In this document: one piece after another, positions 63,220 through 64,000 of the stretch | Layout of the letters: each line of letters begins with the position of its first letter | Position numbering within the stretch: position 1 is the stretch's first letter | NCBI RefSeq assembly: GCF_020164555.1 | Contig: NZ_JAIQZB010000021.1 | Location: 1-64,000, forward strand | Length of the DNA: 64,000 bases | Direction of reading: 5' to 3' | Source: Salegentibacter lacus | GTDB taxonomy: Bacteria > Bacteroidota > Bacteroidia > Flavobacteriales > Flavobacteriaceae | The notes under the pieces: generated by a model | Databases searched by the model: none | What the model saw: only the letters and a program-made list of their open reading frames with translations | Told to the model about the DNA's origin: nothing | Made by a program: the position numbers and the translations under genes

Positions 63220-64000
63220 TTAATTAAATTTTCTTCTTTCAAACCATCTTCTGGCTTCGGTAAGGGAAAGCCCTACTGAAAGCCTAAAGAAATCTTCCTG
63301 AATTAAACCTGAATCTGTGGTACCGCGCTGTCCATACTCAAATCCAAGGTTTATATTAGAAAATCCCGGTCCTACAGGTAGTCCAACTCCAAAAGTGATG
63401 CCAAACTCATTAATGCCCTGATTATTGATATTTAAACCTGTCTCTTCAAACCTGAATCCCGCACGGTATACAATACGGTTAAAATAATTTGTAATTGAAT
63501 TATATTGCGGAATAAAATACCCACCAAATTTATACTGCGCAGCATTTGCAAAATTTGCATTTCCGCCACCGGCATTGTTTACGTCTAGATAAGAATTATC
63601 ATCGGTGCTTACATACTCACCACCAAAGAACCATTTATTAGGCCTTCCCAATCCTAAACCAATTGTGTATTTAGCCGGCAGAGTTAATTCAGAGTCTGCA
63701 ACATCTATATCGCGCTCTTCTACTACTGATTCGCCACCGGTTGATGAAAAAGCAATAGTGGCTAACTGCCTCGAATTTTCAGCATCTATTGTTGTAGTTG
63801 GTGAATAAGTCGCCGCTGCATGTAAATTAAGTCCATTTTTTAATTTTTGCTGAAAATCGGCACCAAAATTATAACTAAAGCCCAAAAGATCTGATCTACT
63901 CACATCCCTGGAACCTAATTGCACCTCTTCCCTAATAAGGGTTCTTCGATTTTGAAGATTTCCAAAGTTATAATTTGCATCAATCCCAAGGCTTAAAGAA
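63220..64000 (-). CDS. Outer-membrane beta-barrel protein, cut by the window edge
   Basis: The C-terminal part of an outer-membrane protein; the frame stays open to base 64000 and begins outside the window. The visible 259 residues have alternating strand patterns (KWFFGGEYVSTDD, AGFRFEETGLN, INLGFEYGQRG) and end RRKFN with a preceding FFRLSVGLSL strand. It resembles FadL/PorV-like or flavobacterial outer-membrane transport proteins. The start and signal peptide cannot be seen; GTG at 63924 is not the real start. Confidence 0.7.
   Translation of the reverse strand, partial: SLSLGIDANYNFGNLQNRRTLIREEVQLGSRDVSRSDLLGFSYNFGADFQQKLKNGLNLHAAATYSPTTTIDAENSRQLATIAFSSTGGESVVEERDIDVADSELTLPAKYTIGLGLGRPNKWFFGGEYVSTDDNSYLDVNNAGGGNANFANAAQYKFGGYFIPQYNSITNYFNRIVYRAGFRFEETGLNINNQGINEFGITFGVGLPVGPGFSNINLGFEYGQRGTTDSGLIQEDFFRLSVGLSLTEARRWFERRKFN

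Noticed and set aside
1-64000. CRISPR arrays, insertion sequences, phage or defence genes
   Set aside because: No regular direct repeats with spacers, no transposase, integrase or restriction motifs were seen.

Overview
The window looks like a chromosomal segment of a marine-type member of the Flavobacteriaceae (Bacteroidota), perhaps near Gramella, Salegentibacter or Zunongwangia; the genus is inference. The evidence is AT-rich DNA, promoters of the flavobacterial form (-7 box TAnnTTTG, with a -33 TTG in some), almost no Shine-Dalgarno sequences, a SusC/SusD pair, a flavobacterial putative porin, the XrtF exosortase pair, a GYDIA-type GHMP kinase beside HMG-CoA reductase, and a dpp4-POT peptide-use operon.

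Layout. 1-520: no protein gene, but three tandem minus-strand promoters and a leader that probably feed a ribosomal RNA operon lying just outside the left edge. 669-8521 (minus): a putative porin, then a SusC/SusD/lipoprotein uptake locus without any hydrolase. 8867-17433: housekeeping genes (rnhB, lipB, lysS), a Pmp3 protein, a large lipoprotein and a large zinc metalloprotease. 17735-31840 (all minus): a copper-handling island with permease, CopA ATPase, Cys-rich copper-storage protein, an HMA-AraC fusion regulator, a DUF3347 lipoprotein, a PepSY membrane protein, the CusB/CusC/CusA efflux system and an HYC_CC_PP protein. 31907-32892: exosortase XrtF and its partner. 32980-35251: a GAF protein, an unknown secreted protein and a MacB-like permease. 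35491-42537 (plus): purH followed by the rod-shape operon mreB-mreC-mreD-mrdA-rodA. 42828-50022: prc on minus, then surE, a small membrane gene, lpxB, an NlpC/P60 lipoprotein and comEC on plus. 50140-54920 (minus): a thioredoxin, and a DPP IV/peptide transporter pair. 55101-57334 (plus): HMG-CoA reductase and GYDIA kinase. 57555-64000 (minus): a six-gene envelope run (outer-membrane barrel cut by the window edge, TPR protein, LptC, small membrane protein, CorC-like protein, PpiD/SurA-like foldase).

How they work together. The copper island forms a full chain: CopA moves Cu(I) out of the cytoplasm, CusCBA carries it across the outer membrane, and the Cys- and Met-rich proteins buffer it, probably under the AraC-type regulator. 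The purH-mre block couples a purine enzyme to cell elongation. The right-hand block concerns lipopolysaccharide transport and outer-membrane protein folding.

No clearly new multi-gene defence or mobile system was seen, and there is no CRISPR array, transposase or phage gene. The strongest unexplained signals are a 12-bp perfect hairpin followed by T6 inside the start of lptC, which looks like an intragenic terminator or attenuator; the HMA-AraC fusion with the modular spread of DUF3347 in the copper island; a 26-bp perfect palindrome beside that regulator; and a tiny membrane peptide with its own promoter overlapping the end of rodA.
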